A stretch of DNA of 64,000 nt from Aromatoleum toluvorans (GTDB lineage: Bacteria > Pseudomonadota > Gammaproteobacteria > Burkholderiales > Rhodocyclaceae): the NCBI RefSeq assembly GCF_012910905.1, contig NZ_WTVN01000009.1, positions 59,501 through 123,500 on the forward strand, given 5' to 3'. Each line of letters begins with the position of its first letter. Positions within the stretch are counted from its first letter, which is position 1. A program made the translations under genes and the position numbers. The notes under the pieces are model-generated. The model worked only from the letters and a program-made list of their open reading frames with translations. It was not told the origin of the DNA and made no database searches. Of this stretch, positions 31,435-40,540 are shown piece after piece.

Positions 31435-33345
31435 TCAGGCGGTCGCGGCCTGCTTCGCCATCATCGTCATGCGGCTCAGCCAGCGCTGGTCGCCCGCACT
31501 GCCGAGCAGCTCCTTCATGTCGAGGATCAGCACGATCTGGCCGTTCGACAGCGTCGTCACCCCGGCCACGCCCTTCGGGCGGAAGTCGTCGAGCGACTTG
31601 ATCACCGCATCCTCGCGGCCGGCGAACGTATCGATGCCGAGGATGAAGGACATCTCCGCGGTCTGCATCAGCACGCCGTAACACGGCGCGCGCTCCAGCG
31701 GCCAGCCTAGCAGCCCCGCCAGCGGCAGGATCGGCAGGACCTCGCCGCGCACGACCATCGTCGCGCGCCCGCCGACCTCCTGCACCTCCTTCGCCTCGAT
31801 CGGCAGGATCTCGCGCACCATCGACAGCGGCACCGCGAACGGCTGATCGCCCAGACGCACCAGCAGCACCGGCAGGATCGCCAGCGTCAGCGGCAGGCTG
31901 ATCACGAAGGTCGTGCCCTTGCCGAGCTGCGACTGGATCTCGATGTTGCCGTTGAGCTTCTGGATGTTGGTGCGCACGACGTCCATGCCGACGCCGCGGC
32001 CCGACACGTCCGACACCTGCGCCGCCATCGAGAAGCCCGGCAGGAAGACCAGGTTAAAGCTCTGGCGCTCGTCCATCGCGTTGGACTCTTCGTCGGTGAT
32101 GAGCCCCTTCTCGACCGCCTTCGCGCGCAGGCGCTCGGCGTTCATGCCGCGGCCGTCGTCGGCGACGAGGATCACGATGTGATCGCCCTCCTGGCGCGCC
32201 TCGAGGCGCACGATGGACTTTTCCGGCTTGCCGCTCGCGACCCGCCCCGCCACATCCTCGACGCCGTGGTCGACCGCGTTGCGGATCAGGTGGATGATCG
32301 GATCGGCGAGGTCCTCGATCATCGTCTTGTCGATCTCGGTTTCCTCACCCGCGAGCACCAGTTCGACGTCCTTGCCCATGTTGCGCGCGAGGTCGCGCGC
32401 GATGCGCGGATACTTCTGGAACAGGCGGCCGATCGGCTGCATGCGCGTCTTCATGACCGCGTTCTGCAGGTCGGACACCAGCAGGTCGAGCTGGCTGACG
32501 GCGAGATCCAGCGAGTGCAGCGTCTCGGTGTCGTTGCGCCCGGAGAGGATGTCGCTGCGCAGCGCGTTCAGGCGGTTCTTGGTGAGGCCGATCTCGCCCG
32601 ACAGGTTGAGCACCTGGTCGAGGCGCGTCGTGTCGACGCGGATCGAGTTGTCGCGCTGCTTCTCGCCATCGCGCCGCCCGGTGCTGACTTGCGAACCGGG
32701 CTTGTCGGACGCACGCCGCCCCACCGCATTCCGGATGACCTCCTCGGCCGGCCGCGCCGGCGCAGCAGCAGGCACGACGGCCGCCAGCGGCGGCGCTTCG
32801 CGCACGGGCGGGATCACGCGCGCGACCCCCGTCACGATGCCGTGCAGCAGTTCCCAATCGGGGGTGCCGCCGGCCTGGCCCCGCGACGCCGCGCCTGCCG
32901 GCGCCGCAACCGCGGGCGGCTCGGATGCAGCCCCGCCGCCACCGATCAGCTCGCCGGCAATGGCCTGCCTGAGGCGCGCGATCAAATCCGCGTCCGCCGC
33001 CCCCGGCTGCATGGCCTGCTCCAGGCTCGCGAACATCTCGCGCACCGTCCCGGTCGCCTCGAGGATCACATCCATGATCTCCGGCGTAACCGCGATTTCG
33101 CCGTTGCGCAGGTTGTCGAACAGGTTCTCGGTCAGGTGGCACAGCGTGACCAGCTCGGTCGCGTTGAGGAAGCCGGCGCCGCCCTTGATCGTGTGGAAGC
33201 CGCGAAAAATTTCATTGAGGAGGCCGCGATCGTCGGGCGCGCGCTCCAGATCCACAAGCTTGTTGTCGACCCCGGAGAGCAGGTCTCCCGCCTCGATCAG
33301 GAAATCCTGAAGGAGATCTTCCATTCCGGCGAAGTCACTCATCAC
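31435..33345 (-). CDS. cheA: Chemotaxis histidine kinase CheA
   Basis: Sensor kinase (636 residues) of the chemotaxis array. Domains in order: HPt with phosphoacceptor His51 in FHTIKGGAGF; a Pro/Ala/Gly-rich linker of about 100 residues (about 135-232); a dimerisation helix pair from about 235; the ATPase domain with HLIRNAVDHGVE and the G boxes VADDGRGM and SGRGVGMDVV; and a CheW-like domain (about 495-625). A folded P2 domain for CheY/CheB docking is not apparent in the linker. It is the last gene of the flhD-to-cheA run. Confidence 0.96.
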   Translation of the reverse strand: MMSDFAGMEDLLQDFLIEAGDLLSGVDNKLVDLERAPDDRGLLNEIFRGFHTIKGGAGFLNATELVTLCHLTENLFDNLRNGEIAVTPEIMDVILEATGTVREMFASLEQAMQPGAADADLIARLRQAIAGELIGGGGAASEPPAVAAPAGAASRGQAGGTPDWELLHGIVTGVARVIPPVREAPPLAAVVPAAAPARPAEEVIRNAVGRRASDKPGSQVSTGRRDGEKQRDNSIRVDTTRLDQVLNLSGEIGLTKNRLNALRSDILSGRNDTETLHSLDLAVSQLDLLVSDLQNAVMKTRMQPIGRLFQKYPRIARDLARNMGKDVELVLAGEETEIDKTMIEDLADPIIHLIRNAVDHGVEDVAGRVASGKPEKSIVRLEARQEGDHIVILVADDGRGMNAERLRAKAVEKGLITDEESNAMDERQSFNLVFLPGFSMAAQVSDVSGRGVGMDVVRTNIQKLNGNIEIQSQLGKGTTFVISLPLTLAILPVLLVRLGDQPFAVPLSMVREILPIEAKEVQEVGGRATMVVRGEVLPILPLAGLLGWPLERAPCYGVLMQTAEMSFILGIDTFAGREDAVIKSLDDFRPKGVAGVTTLSNGQIVLILDMKELLGSAGDQRWLSRMTMMAKQAATA

Positions 33346-33400
33346 GTTCTCGCTTTGTCGTTACCGGCAGGCGATGCCCTGCATCCGCGCCGCCTTCTTC

Positions 33401-34285
33401 TCAGAACCCGAGGCTGTCGAGCAGGTCGTCGACCTGTTCCTGTGTCGTGACCACGTCGTCGCGCCCTTCGGCGCTGACCACCGGGCCGTTCAGCAGGCCG
33501 CTGTGCCGCTCGCCGCGCTTGTCCGCCGGCGTCACCTCCAGCAGCACCTGCAGCAGCTCGGTCTCCAGCTTCTGCGCCAGGTCGACGACCTTCTTGATCA
33601 CCTGCCCGGTAAGGTCCTGGAAGTCCTGCGCCATCATGATTTCCATCAGCTGCGCATTCGTCGCCCGGCTGCCCTCGGAAACCTCACCCAGGAAGGTGCG
33701 CGTGTCGCCCGACAGGGCCTTGAATTCCTCGACGGAGAGCTGGTTGGCGAACAGCTTGTCCCAGCGCGCCTGCAGGCCGGCGGCACCCGACTGGAGCCGC
33801 CCCTGGATCGGCTGGGCGATGTCGGTGGCGTTGAGCACGCGGCTCGCCGCCTGCTCGGTCATCTGCGCGATGTAGGTGAGCCGCTGGCGGGCGTCCGGGA
33901 TGGCCTGCACCGCATCCTGCAAGCCGTCGTTGGTGCCGAGCTCGCGCAGCGTGTCATGGACCTGTCGTGTCATCTGCCCGATCCGCGTGAACACCGCGTC
34001 ACAACTGTGCTCGGGCTGCGCGCCCCCCTCCGCGCCCGCTTCCGCGTCGGCGCCCGAGGCTTCCGCCGCTTCCGTTGCGGCGAAACCTGCATCGAACTCC
34101 GCCGCGACGGAATCGAACAAGGCCTGCAGTTCGTCATCGTCGCCACCGGAATCGCGCGCCGGCGCCGCGGCACGGACGGGCGCCACGGCAGGCGCAGGCT
34201 GCGCCTGGCTGTTCGCGATGCTGTCGAACAAGGCCTGCAGCTCGTCCGAATCGCCGAGTTCGTCCTGTTTCAACTTCTTCACCAT
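33401..34285 (-). CDS. cheZ: CheY-P phosphatase CheZ with duplicated N-terminal motif
   Basis: Dephosphorylates CheY-P. The 294-residue protein is about 80 residues longer than E. coli CheZ. Catalytic residues lie in MMAQDFQDLTGQ, with Asp224 and Gln228 matching E. coli Asp143 and Gln147. The C-terminal CheY-binding peptide is EQVDDLLDSLGF (283-294). The extra N-terminus carries DELQALFDSIA (14-24) and DELQALFDSVA (51-61), near-identical to each other and similar in pattern to the C-terminal peptide, joined by Ala/Pro-rich linkers. It lies between cheY and cheA. Confidence 0.95.
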   Translation of the reverse strand: MVKKLKQDELGDSDELQALFDSIANSQAQPAPAVAPVRAAAPARDSGGDDDELQALFDSVAAEFDAGFAATEAAEASGADAEAGAEGGAQPEHSCDAVFTRIGQMTRQVHDTLRELGTNDGLQDAVQAIPDARQRLTYIAQMTEQAASRVLNATDIAQPIQGRLQSGAAGLQARWDKLFANQLSVEEFKALSGDTRTFLGEVSEGSRATNAQLMEIMMAQDFQDLTGQVIKKVVDLAQKLETELLQVLLEVTPADKRGERHSGLLNGPVVSAEGRDDVVTTQEQVDDLLDSLGF

Positions 34286-34320
34286 TTATCGGCCTCCCTG
34301 ATCGTGCCTCGTCCCGCCCG

Positions 34321-34722
34321 TCAGGCGGTGGCCTTCTTGCCCATCTTTTCGAAGATCTTTTCCAGCTTTTCCGACATCGTCGCCGCCGTGAACGGCTTGA
34401 CGATGTAGCCGCTGGCCCCGGCCTGCGCCGCGGCGATGATGTTTTCCTTCTTCGCCTCCGCGGTCACCATCAGCACCGGCAGGTGGCGCAGGTGCGGGGT
34501 CTGGCGGATCGTCTGCAGCAGCGTCAGCCCGTCCATGTTGGGCATGTTCCAGTCCGTCACGACGAAGTCGAACGGCGCGCTGTTGAGCTTCTGCAGGGCG
34601 ACGGCGCCATCCTCGGCCTCCTCGACGTTCGTGAAGCCCAGCTCCTTGAGCAGGTTGCGCACGATGCGGCGCATGGTCGAGAAATCGTCGACGACGAGAA
34701 ACTTCATCTTGGGGTCGGACAT
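34321..34722 (-). CDS. cheY: Chemotaxis response regulator CheY
   Basis: Single-domain receiver (133 residues) that binds the flagellar motor switch when phosphorylated. The acidic pair is DD12-13, the phosphoacceptor Asp57 in [12 protein letters not shown], the switch Thr88 in MVTAEAKKE, and Lys110 in YIVKPF. It lies 36 bases upstream of cheZ and 31 bases downstream of a cheV. Confidence 0.97.
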   Translation of the reverse strand: MSDPKMKFLVVDDFSTMRRIVRNLLKELGFTNVEEAEDGAVALQKLNSAPFDFVVTDWNMPNMDGLTLLQTIRQTPHLRHLPVLMVTAEAKKENIIAAAQAGASGYIVKPFTAATMSEKLEKIFEKMGKKATA

Positions 34723-34752
34723 TCTTGTATCTCCGTAATCTTGCGGCCCGGG

Positions 34753-35709
34753 TCAGCCTTGATGACCCCGGGTCAGCAGCGGCCGCAGGGTGTCTGCGAG
34801 CGCGTCGGCGTCGAATTTTGCCACGTACGCATCCACGCCGACCCGCTTTCCCATCGCCCGGTTCGCCTCGGACGACAGCGAGGAATGCATCACCACCGGG
34901 ATGCCGTCGAAGCGGCTGTCGGCCTTGATGTTGCGCGTCAGCACGTAGCCGTCCATCTCCGGCATCTCCGCATCGACGAGGATCAGGTCGAGTTCGTCGC
35001 TCAACGGGCGGCCCGTCTGCTGCGCGTGGCCGGCCATTCCCTGCAGACGCGTCCAGGCCTCCAGGCCATTGATGGCATGCTTGTGCTTGACCCCGAGCTT
35101 GTCGAGCACCTCGGCGATCTTGCGCCGCGCGACGCCCGAGTCGTCGACATAGAACACGTCGTAGTTCTGGCCGTCCGGGATCGGCGTGATGTTGCCGACC
35201 ACCGCATCGCCGAAGGTGGTCGCGAGCACCGTCTCGACGTCCACGATCGACACGAGCTTGCCGTCGGGCAGTTCGGTGATCGCGGTGATGTAGTTATGCA
35301 CCGAGCTCGACACGTTGTCCGGCGCGCGCACCTTGTCCCACTCGACGCGGATGATGCGATCGACGCCGGACACGAGGAATCCCAGCGTGCGCTTGCTGTA
35401 TTCGGTGACCATCATCGAGGCGCCGAGCGGTTCGCCGGGGCGCGCGAGACCGAGGATCTTCGCCAGCGACAGCACCGGGATGACGTTGCCGCGCAGCGAG
35501 ATCAGCCCCTCCACGCCCGCCGGCATGTTGGGCGCGCGCGTGATGAACGGCGCAACCGACACCTCGCGGACCTTGAACACGTTGATGCCGAAGGTTTCCG
35601 TGGTGCCGAGGGAGAACAGCAGGATCTCCATGCGGTTCGAGCCGGCGAGGCTGGTGCGGCCATCGACGACGTTGAGCAGGCCGTTTTCTTCGGGCTGGTA
35701 ACTGGACAT
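34753..35709 (-). CDS. cheV: CheV coupling protein (second copy)
   Basis: CheW-receiver hybrid of 318 residues that couples receptors to CheA. The N-terminal CheW-like domain (about 20-170) includes FGINVFKVREV and GLISLRGNVIPVLSL. The C-terminal receiver (about 180-315) has YVDDSGVARRKI and phosphoacceptor Asp246 in LVDAEMPEMDG. It starts 12 bases after the other cheV, and the two share layout and many short motifs, so they look like an old tandem duplication. Confidence 0.94.
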   Translation of the reverse strand: MSSYQPEENGLLNVVDGRTSLAGSNRMEILLFSLGTTETFGINVFKVREVSVAPFITRAPNMPAGVEGLISLRGNVIPVLSLAKILGLARPGEPLGASMMVTEYSKRTLGFLVSGVDRIIRVEWDKVRAPDNVSSSVHNYITAITELPDGKLVSIVDVETVLATTFGDAVVGNITPIPDGQNYDVFYVDDSGVARRKIAEVLDKLGVKHKHAINGLEAWTRLQGMAGHAQQTGRPLSDELDLILVDAEMPEMDGYVLTRNIKADSRFDGIPVVMHSSLSSEANRAMGKRVGVDAYVAKFDADALADTLRPLLTRGHQG

Positions 35710-35721
35710 GACTGGAATTCC

Positions 35722-36690
35722 TCAGGACGCGCGAGACTGCTGCTCCACCCGATGGAGCAGACGGCGCAGCGTCTCGGCGAGACGCTGAGGTTCGAACTTG
35801 GGAACATACTCGTCGACGCCGACCGAGGCGCCGAGCTGCTGGTTGGACATGCCCGACAGCGACGAATGCATGATCACCGGGATGCCCGCGAAGCGCGGAT
35901 CGGACTTGATCGACTTGGTCAGCATGTAGCCGTCCATCTCCGGCATCTCGACATCGGTGAGCACCAGGCTCACCACGTCACTGGTCTTGCGCCCGGTGGC
36001 TTCGGCAAAGCGCGCGGCCTTCTGCAGCTCGTCCCACGCCATGCGGCCGTTAACCGCACCGACGAAGGGCACGCCGAGGACCTCGAGCGTGCGTTCGATC
36101 TGGCGGCGCGCAACCGAGGAGTCGTCGGCGAAATACACCGTGTGCCTGCTGTCCTCGATCGGCTCGATGCCCTTGAAGAGATACTGGTCGTCCTGGCTGG
36201 TCGTCTCCGCCAGCACCTTCTCGACGTCGAGCATCATCACCAGCTTGTTGTCCTTCAGCTCGGTGACCGCGGTGACGAGCCCGCCCATGTTGGCGGTGAG
36301 CATCTCCGGCGGCACGCGCATCTGCGACCAGTCGAGGCGCAGGATGGTATCGACGGCCTCGACCAGGAAGCCCTGCGTGTGGCCGTTGTACTCGGTCACG
36401 ATCATGATGTCGCGCCTGGCGTCGCCCCCGACGCCGACATAGCGGCCCAGATCCACGACCGGCACCAGCACGCCGCGCAGGCTGACCATGCCCTGCACCG
36501 ACGACGGCATTTCCGGCGCCGCGGTGATCTCCGGCGTGCGCATCACCTCGCGCACCTTGAACACGTTGATGCCGAAGGTCTCCCGGCGGCCGGTGCGCTG
36601 ATCGACGCCGAGCGTGAACAGCAGGATCTCCAGCTTGTTCGTGCCGGCCAGCCGCGAGCGGGCCTCGATATTCTTGAACAGTTCGGACAT
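35722..36690 (-). CDS. cheV: CheV coupling protein (first copy)
   Basis: CheW-receiver hybrid of 322 residues. The CheW-like part has FGINVFKVREVMRTPEI and MVSLRGVLVPVVDLGRYVG; the receiver has YFADDSSVARRQIERTLEVLG and LTDVEMPEMDG. ATG 36690 is preceded by GGAGAG six bases upstream and gives the same N-terminal register as the other copy; a longer start is possible but adds unrelated residues. No separate cheW is found in the cluster, so the two CheV proteins may provide coupling here, or cheW lies elsewhere. Confidence 0.94.
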   Translation of the reverse strand: MSELFKNIEARSRLAGTNKLEILLFTLGVDQRTGRRETFGINVFKVREVMRTPEITAAPEMPSSVQGMVSLRGVLVPVVDLGRYVGVGGDARRDIMIVTEYNGHTQGFLVEAVDTILRLDWSQMRVPPEMLTANMGGLVTAVTELKDNKLVMMLDVEKVLAETTSQDDQYLFKGIEPIEDSRHTVYFADDSSVARRQIERTLEVLGVPFVGAVNGRMAWDELQKAARFAEATGRKTSDVVSLVLTDVEMPEMDGYMLTKSIKSDPRFAGIPVIMHSSLSGMSNQQLGASVGVDEYVPKFEPQRLAETLRRLLHRVEQQSRAS

Positions 36691-36834
36691 TTCACTCTCC
36701 GCGATTCGCGGCAATATGACCGGCGCGGCATCCCCGCGCCGTGATTTCACTCAAGATAACGTCAGTGCCCTGGAATACTTGAGGCGCCGCACCGGAGAAT
36801 TTGCCCGGCGTTGCACGGGAATCGGATTTTCGCA

Positions 36835-37470
36835 CTATGGCGGCGAGCCGGGTGAACCGCGGCTGCCCCCGGACATGACCTGACGCAGCACCTGCTGCGC
36901 AATGCCGTCGAGCGGTACCACCTCGCACGCCGCACCGATGACGGCCGCCTCGCGCGGCATCCCGTACACGACACACGAACGCGCATCCTGGGCGATGGTC
37001 CACGCCCCGGCCTGGCGCATCTCGAGCAAGCCCCGCGCGCCATCCTTGCCCATGCCGGTGAGCAGGACACCGACCGCCGCCGGCCCTGCCAGCTCCGCGG
37101 CCGCCGCGAAAAGGACATCCACCGAGGGGCGGTGGCGATTGACCGGCTCCCCGCGCGACAGCGCGCACGCATACCCGCCCGCCGCGGCACGCCGGATCAG
37201 GAGATGCGAATGGCCCGGCGCGATGTAGGCGGTGCCGGGCACGACCGCCTCGCCATGTTCCGCCTCCTTCACCCGCAGCGCGCAGAGTCCGTCCAGGCGG
37301 CGTGCGAACGCGCCGGTGAACATCTCCGGCATGTGCTGGACGATCAGGATCGGCGGCGCGTTCGCCGGCATGCCCAGCAGCACCTGCTTGATCGCGTCGG
37401 TTCCGCCGGTGGAGGCGCCGATGAAGATGACGCGGCCGCCGGCCGGGTACGGTCTAGCGGCTGTCTGCAT
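36835..37470 (-). CDS. cheB: CheB methylesterase domain protein lacking a receiver
   Basis: Removes methyl groups from chemoreceptor glutamates. The 211-residue protein is only the catalytic domain. The triad is complete: Ser20 in [10 protein letters not shown], His46 in VQHMPEMF, and Asp143 in [12 protein letters not shown], at nearly the E. coli spacing (Ser164, His190, Asp286). The usual N-terminal receiver (about 130 residues) is absent. The start overlaps the end of cheR by 17 bases, so there is no room for it, and upstream sequence in this frame is only cheR out of frame. Regulation by CheA phosphorylation is therefore not expected. Confidence 0.93.
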   Translation of the reverse strand: MQTAARPYPAGGRVIFIGASTGGTDAIKQVLLGMPANAPPILIVQHMPEMFTGAFARRLDGLCALRVKEAEHGEAVVPGTAYIAPGHSHLLIRRAAAGGYACALSRGEPVNRHRPSVDVLFAAAAELAGPAAVGVLLTGMGKDGARGLLEMRQAGAWTIAQDARSCVVYGMPREAAVIGAACEVVPLDGIAQQVLRQVMSGGSRGSPGSPP

Positions 37471-38374
37471 CGACGCGCTGATACACCGTCCGCCCCAGCG
37501 AGCGGAACAGGTCGCCCGCATGCAGGAAGCTCTCCGAATGGCCGGCAAACAGGGCGCCGTCCTTGCGCAGCAAGGGGGCAAAGCGCCGGAGGATGCCGTA
37601 CTGCGTCGTCTTGTCGAAATAGATCATGACGTTGCGACAGAAGATCGCATCCAGCGGCCCCTGCACCGGCCATACCGGGTCGAGCAGGTTGATGCGGCGG
37701 AAGGTCAGCAGGCGCTTGAGCTCCGGCCGCACGCGCACCTCGTCCGGCGCCAGTCCGGCCCCGCGCTCGAAATAGCGCCGCTGCAGGTCCGGCGACACGC
37801 GCGCGACCCGATCGTCCCGATAGACGCCGCGCTCGGCGTGCGCGAGGACGCTGGTGTCGATGTCGCTGGCGACGATCTGGACGGGAGGGTTGAGCGTATC
37901 GAAGGCCTCACAGGCCGTGATCGCCAGCGAATACGGCTCCTCGCCCGTGGAAGCGGCGTTGCACCAGATGCGCAGCGTGCGTCTTTCAGCGATGCGGCGC
38001 AGGCGTTCGGACAGGATGTCGAAATGATGCGCCTCGCGGAAGAACGAGGTGAGGTTGGTCGTCAGTGAATTGACGAAAGCCTCCCATTCGCCGCGGTCGC
38101 GCTCGAGACGGCCGATGTACTGCGCGAAGCTGCGGTCCCCGCATGCACGCAGGCGCCGGGCGAGCCGGCTGTACACCATGTCCTGCTTGGCCGGCGACAG
38201 GACGATTCCCGCGTGATCGTAGATCAGCTTGCGGATGCGTTCGAAGTCGGCCGGCGTGAGCTCGAATTCGCGCTCGCCGGCCATCGACATGGCCGACGCG
38301 GCTGCGGCGGCGGCCATCGCCGCGAGGCTCGCCGCGGGCTTGCGCGAAGAGGGATCATCGAAAGGCATCTTCAC
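37454..38374 (-). CDS. cheR: Chemotaxis protein methyltransferase CheR
   Basis: SAM-dependent methyltransferase (306 residues) for chemoreceptors. An Ala-rich start of about 35 residues precedes the helical N-domain ([21 protein letters not shown]). The catalytic domain has [13 protein letters not shown], the SAM loop [14 protein letters not shown], and [10 protein letters not shown]. No TPR extension is seen. It lies between motB and cheB and overlaps cheB by 17 bases. Confidence 0.96.
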   Translation of the reverse strand: MKMPFDDPSSRKPAASLAAMAAAAAASAMSMAGEREFELTPADFERIRKLIYDHAGIVLSPAKQDMVYSRLARRLRACGDRSFAQYIGRLERDRGEWEAFVNSLTTNLTSFFREAHHFDILSERLRRIAERRTLRIWCNAASTGEEPYSLAITACEAFDTLNPPVQIVASDIDTSVLAHAERGVYRDDRVARVSPDLQRRYFERGAGLAPDEVRVRPELKRLLTFRRINLLDPVWPVQGPLDAIFCRNVMIYFDKTTQYGILRRFAPLLRKDGALFAGHSESFLHAGDLFRSLGRTVYQRVDADSR

Positions 38375-38425
38375 CCCGCCTCACCGGCCGTTTCCACGCG
38401 GCACATCCTTGCGCGGCGCATCGCA

Positions 38426-39466
38426 TCAGGACGGATTTCCGGCCGGCGCCGGGGCCGGCGGCAGGTGGCGCACCGCGCCCGGCGGCGCCGGGGCCTGGGT
38501 CCCGTTTTCGATGTTCTCGCGCAGCGCCTCGCCGTCGAGCGGCGAGCCCGAGCCGATATCCAGCGCACCGGCCTGGTTGCGCACGGCCTCCTCGGTCTTC
38601 TTGTTCATCACGATGATGCTGATGCGCCGGTTCATCGGATGAAACAGGTCGTCCTTGCGGAACGGAGCCATGTCGGCCAGCCCCACGACGCGGATCACCT
38701 TGCCGGCCTCCAGCCCGCCGGCGACGAGTTCGCGGCGCGAAGCGTTGGCGCGGTTGCTCGACAGCTCCCAGTTGGAGAAGCCGCGTTCGCCGCCGGCGTA
38801 TTGCGCCGCGTCGGTATGGCCCGACAGGCTCAAGCGGTTGGAGACGTCATTGAGCGCACGGCCGATCGCGCGCAACAGCTCGCGCGTGTGCGGCAGGAGT
38901 TCGTCGCTCGCGGTGTTGAACATCGGGCGATTCTGCGCATCCACGATCTGGATGCGCAGGCCTTCCGACGTGATGTCGAGGAGGATCTGGTTGCGGAAGG
39001 GCCGCAGCTTGGGATCGGCTTCGACGAGCGCCTCGATGCGCCCCTTCAGGTCTTCGAGCCGCGCACGTTCGCGGGTGGCCTCGACGCCTTCGTCCTTGCC
39101 TTCGACGCGATACACTTCGCGCCCCTTGGCCGCGTCGAGGTTGATGGAGCGGCGTCCCTCGACTTCACCGCGCTTGCGCTGGCCAAGCGAACGGGTGAGA
39201 TCCTCGCCGCCCCCCTGGATGATGCTGGAGCTGTCGCCGGAACCCGATCCGCCTTGCATCGACACCTTCAGCGGATTCTGGAAATAATCGGCGATGCCCT
39301 CGAGATCGCCTTGCGCGGTGGAGCCCAGGAGCCACATCAGCAGGAAGAACGCCATCATCGCCGTGACGAAGTCGGCGTAGGCGATCTTCCAGGCGCCGCC
39401 GTGTGCCGCGGCGGCGACCTTGTTGATGCGCTTGACGACGATCGGCTGCTGGCTGTCGTCGCTCAT
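38426..39466 (-). CDS. motB: Flagellar motor protein MotB
   Basis: Stator subunit (346 residues) that anchors the motor to peptidoglycan. One helix (about 28-50) contains the proton-carrying Asp32 in IAYADFVTAMMAFFLLMWLL. A plug/linker region follows, then an OmpA-like peptidoglycan-binding domain (about 165-295) with LSGHTDAAQY and NWELSSNRANASRREL. The C-terminal 45 residues are Pro/Ala/Gly-rich. It lies 66 bases downstream of motA. Confidence 0.97.
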   Translation of the reverse strand: MSDDSQQPIVVKRINKVAAAAHGGAWKIAYADFVTAMMAFFLLMWLLGSTAQGDLEGIADYFQNPLKVSMQGGSGSGDSSSIIQGGGEDLTRSLGQRKRGEVEGRRSINLDAAKGREVYRVEGKDEGVEATRERARLEDLKGRIEALVEADPKLRPFRNQILLDITSEGLRIQIVDAQNRPMFNTASDELLPHTRELLRAIGRALNDVSNRLSLSGHTDAAQYAGGERGFSNWELSSNRANASRRELVAGGLEAGKVIRVVGLADMAPFRKDDLFHPMNRRISIIVMNKKTEEAVRNQAGALDIGSGSPLDGEALRENIENGTQAPAPPGAVRHLPPAPAPAGNPS

Positions 39467-39532
39467 GGGGGCGTCGCCCTCCCCTTCCGGTCAGCACCGG
39501 GCGCTTGCGTGGCGGCGGGAGTCATCGCGTCC

Positions 39533-40387
39533 TCACCCCTTGCGGCTCTTGATGTCCTGCTCGAGCTCGGCGAAGGTCGGACGCTCGCCCGAGTACAGCG
39601 CCTTGCGTCCGAATTCGACGGAAACCTGGGGGGCATAGCCGTTCATGCTGGCGAGCAGGACCAGCTTGATGCATTCGAACATCTTGCCGCTTTCCTCGAC
39701 CCGCTGTTCGAGCTGGCTCGCGATCGGCTGCACGAAACCGTAGGAAAGCAGGATACCCAGGAAGGTGCCGACCAGCGCACCGCCGATCATCTTGCCGAGC
39801 ACGGCCGGCGGCTGGCCGACCGAGCCCATCACGTTCACGACGCCCATCACCGCGACGACGATACCGAAGGCCGGCAGCGCGTCGCCGAGCTTGGCCACGA
39901 CGTGCGGCGCGATATGCGCTTCCTGGTGGTGCGTGTCGATTTCCTTGTCCATCAGCCCTTCGATCTCGAAGGCATTGAGGTTGCCGCCGACCATCATGCG
40001 CAGGTAGTCGGTGAGGAACTCGACCGCATGATGATGCGCCATGATGGTCGGGTACTTGCTGAAGATCGGGCTGGCGTCGGGATTGTCGACGTCGTTCTCG
40101 ATCGACATGAGGCCTTCCTTGCGCACCTTGGCCAGCACCTCGTAGAGCAGTCCGAGGAGATCGAGGTAGAGGGCCTTGGTGTAGGGCGAGCCCTTGAACA
40201 CGCCGGGAATCCCGCCCAGCACCGCCTTGAGCGCCTTCGGCCCGTTGCTGCCGACGAAGCCGCCGATCATCAGGCCGAGAATAGCGAGATATTCCATCGG
40301 CATCCATAGCGCCATCAGGCTGCCATGGACAGCGTATGTACCGACGGACGCGGCAAGGACGATCAGATAACCAATAATCAGGAACAC
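39533..40387 (-). CDS. motA: Flagellar motor protein MotA
   Basis: Stator ion-channel subunit (284 residues) that works with MotB. Four hydrophobic segments are visible (about 3-21, 30-48, 168-190, 200-222), with the cytoplasmic loop between helices 2 and 3 and the conserved PxxG-type LGDALPAFGIVVAVMGVV and GALVGTFLGILLSYGFVQP helices. It follows the flhDC terminator and probably has its own promoter in the 150-base gap. Confidence 0.96.
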   Translation of the reverse strand: MFLIIGYLIVLAASVGTYAVHGSLMALWMPMEYLAILGLMIGGFVGSNGPKALKAVLGGIPGVFKGSPYTKALYLDLLGLLYEVLAKVRKEGLMSIENDVDNPDASPIFSKYPTIMAHHHAVEFLTDYLRMMVGGNLNAFEIEGLMDKEIDTHHQEAHIAPHVVAKLGDALPAFGIVVAVMGVVNVMGSVGQPPAVLGKMIGGALVGTFLGILLSYGFVQPIASQLEQRVEESGKMFECIKLVLLASMNGYAPQVSVEFGRKALYSGERPTFAELEQDIKSRKG

Positions 40388-40490
40388 CGGGAAGCCCCCG
40401 TCGATTCGGGAAGCGCGGCGGCATGGCCGCGCGCCAGAAGATTTACTGCAATTTTAACGTCACTCGGGAGCGAAACTTGAACGCGGAAAT

Positions 40491-40520
40491 GAAAAGGCCG
40501 CCGGCATCTGCGGCGGCCTT
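40491..40520 (-). terminator. Terminator after flhC
   Basis: Stem AAGGCCGCCG (40494-40503) and CGGCGGCCTT (40511-40520) with a T-run in the minus direction, 20 bases after the flhC stop. It separates the flhDC transcript from motA. Confidence 0.85.
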
Positions 40521-40540
40521 GCAACGACGCGCGAAGCGGA

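Noticed and set aside
34075..36744. An 889-codon plus-strand frame opposite the che genes, and similar long frames at 2764-4800, 38213-40309 and 46004-48070
   Set aside because: All are shadows of well-identified minus-strand genes in high-GC DNA, with low-complexity composition and no ribosome site or domain.
37471..37581. An N-terminal extension of cheB in frame within cheR
   Set aside because: The residues are Cys/Arg/Pro-rich and unlike a receiver, and this DNA clearly codes for CheR in another frame.
40480..40492. An FlhDC-box-like AACGC-GG-AAATGA between flhC and motA
   Set aside because: It lies directly before the flhC terminator stem and lacks the second inverted half-box, so it is probably chance.
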